Shown piece by piece: positions 21,522-22,675 of a DNA stretch of 22,675 nucleotides. How positions within the stretch are numbered: the first letter of the stretch is position 1; every line of letters begins with the position of its first letter. The notes beneath the pieces were generated by a model. That model made no database searches. It saw only the letters and a program-made list of their open reading frames with translations, and was not told the origin of the DNA. The translations under genes and the position numbers were made by a program. This DNA is from Candidatus Accumulibacter vicinus (GTDB lineage: Bacteria > Pseudomonadota > Gammaproteobacteria > Burkholderiales > Rhodocyclaceae): assembly GCA_002425405.1 (NCBI GenBank), contig DIME01000078.1:6392-29066 (forward strand), written 5' to 3'.

Positions 21522-22675
21522 TTGCTGGCTGGTCAGTTACCGTTGAATGCCACCGATCGAGAACTGTCTCGCTTCCGCTTCCGGATCACCCTGGCCGGGG
21601 TTGCGGTGCTGGCGGCTTTCGTTGTCCTGATCGTGCGCTTTGTCCATTTGCAGGTGCTTCAGCACGCCTACTACACCACCCGCGCCGAGGACAACCGCAT
21701 TTCCCTGGTGCCGATCGTTCCCAACCGTGGCGTCATCGTCGATCGCAATGGTACGGTCCTGGCCCACAATTATTCGGCTTTCACACTGGAGATTACGCCG
21801 TCGAAGGTCGAGGACCTCGAAGCGACGATCGAAGGGCTGGGCAAGGTGATCGAGGTTCTGCCCAAGGACCGCAAGCGTTTTCGCAGGTTGCTCGAGGAGA
21901 GCCGGAATTTCGAAAGCCTGCCGATTCGCACGCGCCTGAGTGAGGAGGAAGTCGCTCGCTTTGCGGCCAACCGTTATCTCTTTCCCGGTGTCGAGGTCAA
22001 GGCGCGCCTGTTCCGCCAATATCCGCTGGGTCCAATCGCTGCGCACGCCATCGGCTACATCAACCGCATCAACAAGCGCGACCTCGAGATCATCGAGGAA
22101 AACGAACAGGCGGCGAACTACAAAGGCACCGACCACATTGGCAAGACCGGACTGGAACAGAAGTACGAATATCAGTTGCATGGCCAAACCGGCTATGAAC
22201 AGGTCGAAATCGACGCGGGCGGACGGGCGATTCGCAGTCTGTCGCGGACGGCACCGGTACAGGGCAGCAATCTGACACTGACGCTCGACATCAAGCTCCA
22301 GGAAATGGCCGAAAAGGCCTTTGGCGACCGCCGTGGCGCGCTGGTGGCGATCGAGCCCTCGACCGGAGGCATTCTGGCGCTGGTGTCCACTCCTTCCTTC
22401 GACCCGAATCTCTTTGTCGATGGCATTCGCAGCGACGACTGGGAACTGCTCAACAACTCGCCAGACAAACCGATGCTCAACCGCGCGCTGAACGGCGCCT
22501 ATCCGCCGGGTTCGACCTTCAAGCCGTTCATGGCGCTGGCGGCGCTGGAAACCGGCAAGCGCACGCCAGGACAGACGATTTCCGATCCCGGCTTCTTCAA
22601 CTTTGGCGGGCACCAGTTTCGCGATGACAAGAAGGGGGGGCACGGCAGCGTCGATATGTACAAGTCGATCGTCCA
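21522..22675 (+). CDS. mrdA: Penicillin-binding protein 2, 3'-truncated by window end
   Basis: 384 residues are visible before the window ends. PBP2 is the DD-transpeptidase that cross-links peptidoglycan during elongation together with RodA. It has a single N-terminal membrane anchor (about 22-43), then the pedestal domain (RAEDNRISLVPIVPNRGVI, LFPGVEVKARLFRQYPLG, HAIGYI, GKTGLEQKYE) and the start of the transpeptidase domain (GALVAIEPSTGGILALVS, NRALNGAYPPGSTFKPF). The nucleophile Ser331 of the S-T-F-K motif is present (Ser330 in E. coli). The SxN and KTG motifs lie beyond the end. No ATG fits; TTG 21522 was chosen because GAGGG (21510-21514) sits 7 nt upstream and a stop at 21492-21494 limits the frame. 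rodA is expected next. Confidence 0.95.
   Translation, partial: MLAGQLPLNATDRELSRFRFRITLAGVAVLAAFVVLIVRFVHLQVLQHAYYTTRAEDNRISLVPIVPNRGVIVDRNGTVLAHNYSAFTLEITPSKVEDLEATIEGLGKVIEVLPKDRKRFRRLLEESRNFESLPIRTRLSEEEVARFAANRYLFPGVEVKARLFRQYPLGPIAAHAIGYINRINKRDLEIIEENEQAANYKGTDHIGKTGLEQKYEYQLHGQTGYEQVEIDAGGRAIRSLSRTAPVQGSNLTLTLDIKLQEMAEKAFGDRRGALVAIEPSTGGILALVSTPSFDPNLFVDGIRSDDWELLNNSPDKPMLNRALNGAYPPGSTFKPFMALAALETGKRTPGQTISDPGFFNFGGHQFRDDKKGGHGSVDMYKSIV

Noticed and set aside
22634..22640. G7 homopolymer in mrdA
   Set aside because: It encodes the normal KKGGH segment in frame and is shorter than the mreB tracts; not notable on its own.
1..22675. CRISPR arrays, tRNA or rRNA genes, insertion sequences, attachment sites, replication origins
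   Set aside because: No spaced direct repeats, cloverleaf-type sequences, terminal inverted repeats with transposase frames or DnaA-box clusters were seen by eye.

Overview
The window is a gene-dense, GC-rich (clearly above 60 %) stretch of chromosome with no plasmid, phage or transposon genes. It carries 24 protein genes, two of them cut by the window ends. Several features point to a betaproteobacterium, most likely of the Rhodocyclales (Accumulibacter/Dechloromonas-like): the PF08886-type glutamate-cysteine ligase followed by gshB, an incomplete PTS (EIIA-HPr-EI), the metX-metW pair, gatCAB divergent from mreBCD-mrdA, and a YqjD/YqjE/YqjK trio. The taxonomic call is inference from gene content and order, not from a marker-gene search.

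Layout. 1-2407: the 3' part of parC, then an intergenic block with a degenerate REP-like palindrome and a telomere-like CCCCAA tandem repeat, then creA. 2535-5826: gshA, gshB and apbE, overlapping head to tail (glutathione synthesis and a flavin-transferring lipoprotein). 5897-8332: a man-type EIIA, HPr and enzyme I, forming a phosphorelay with no EIIB or EIIC sugar permease here. 8365-12069: metX, metW, an ampG-like permease and a SMUG1-like uracil-DNA glycosylase, overlapping by 4, 1 and 34 nt. 12164-13201, minus strand: yqjD/elaB-like (DUF883), yqjE-like and yqjK-like membrane-stress genes. 13369-14151, minus strand: exodeoxyribonuclease III, divergent from pyrE (14202-14849). An exported cysteine-rich coiled-coil protein of unknown function overlaps the end of pyrE. 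15470-18777, minus strand: gatC, gatA and gatB for tRNA amidation. 18879-22675: mreB, mreC, mreD and mrdA (PBP2, cut by the window end), the rod-shape elongation machinery.

Most of this is core metabolism, translation and cell shape. I see no convincing new multi-gene system. The points most worth checking are small: two G-quadruplex-capable intergenic tracts (one a hexanucleotide repeat just upstream of creA), a SMUG1-type glycosylase that closely resembles the animal enzyme, facing C8 and G8 homopolymers in mreB, a long hairpin between gatA and gatB, and an unrecognised cysteine-rich secreted coiled-coil protein behind pyrE. No stretch longer than 300 bases lacks a gene; the largest gap is 167 nt (13202-13368). 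I found no tRNA, rRNA, CRISPR array or insertion sequence.
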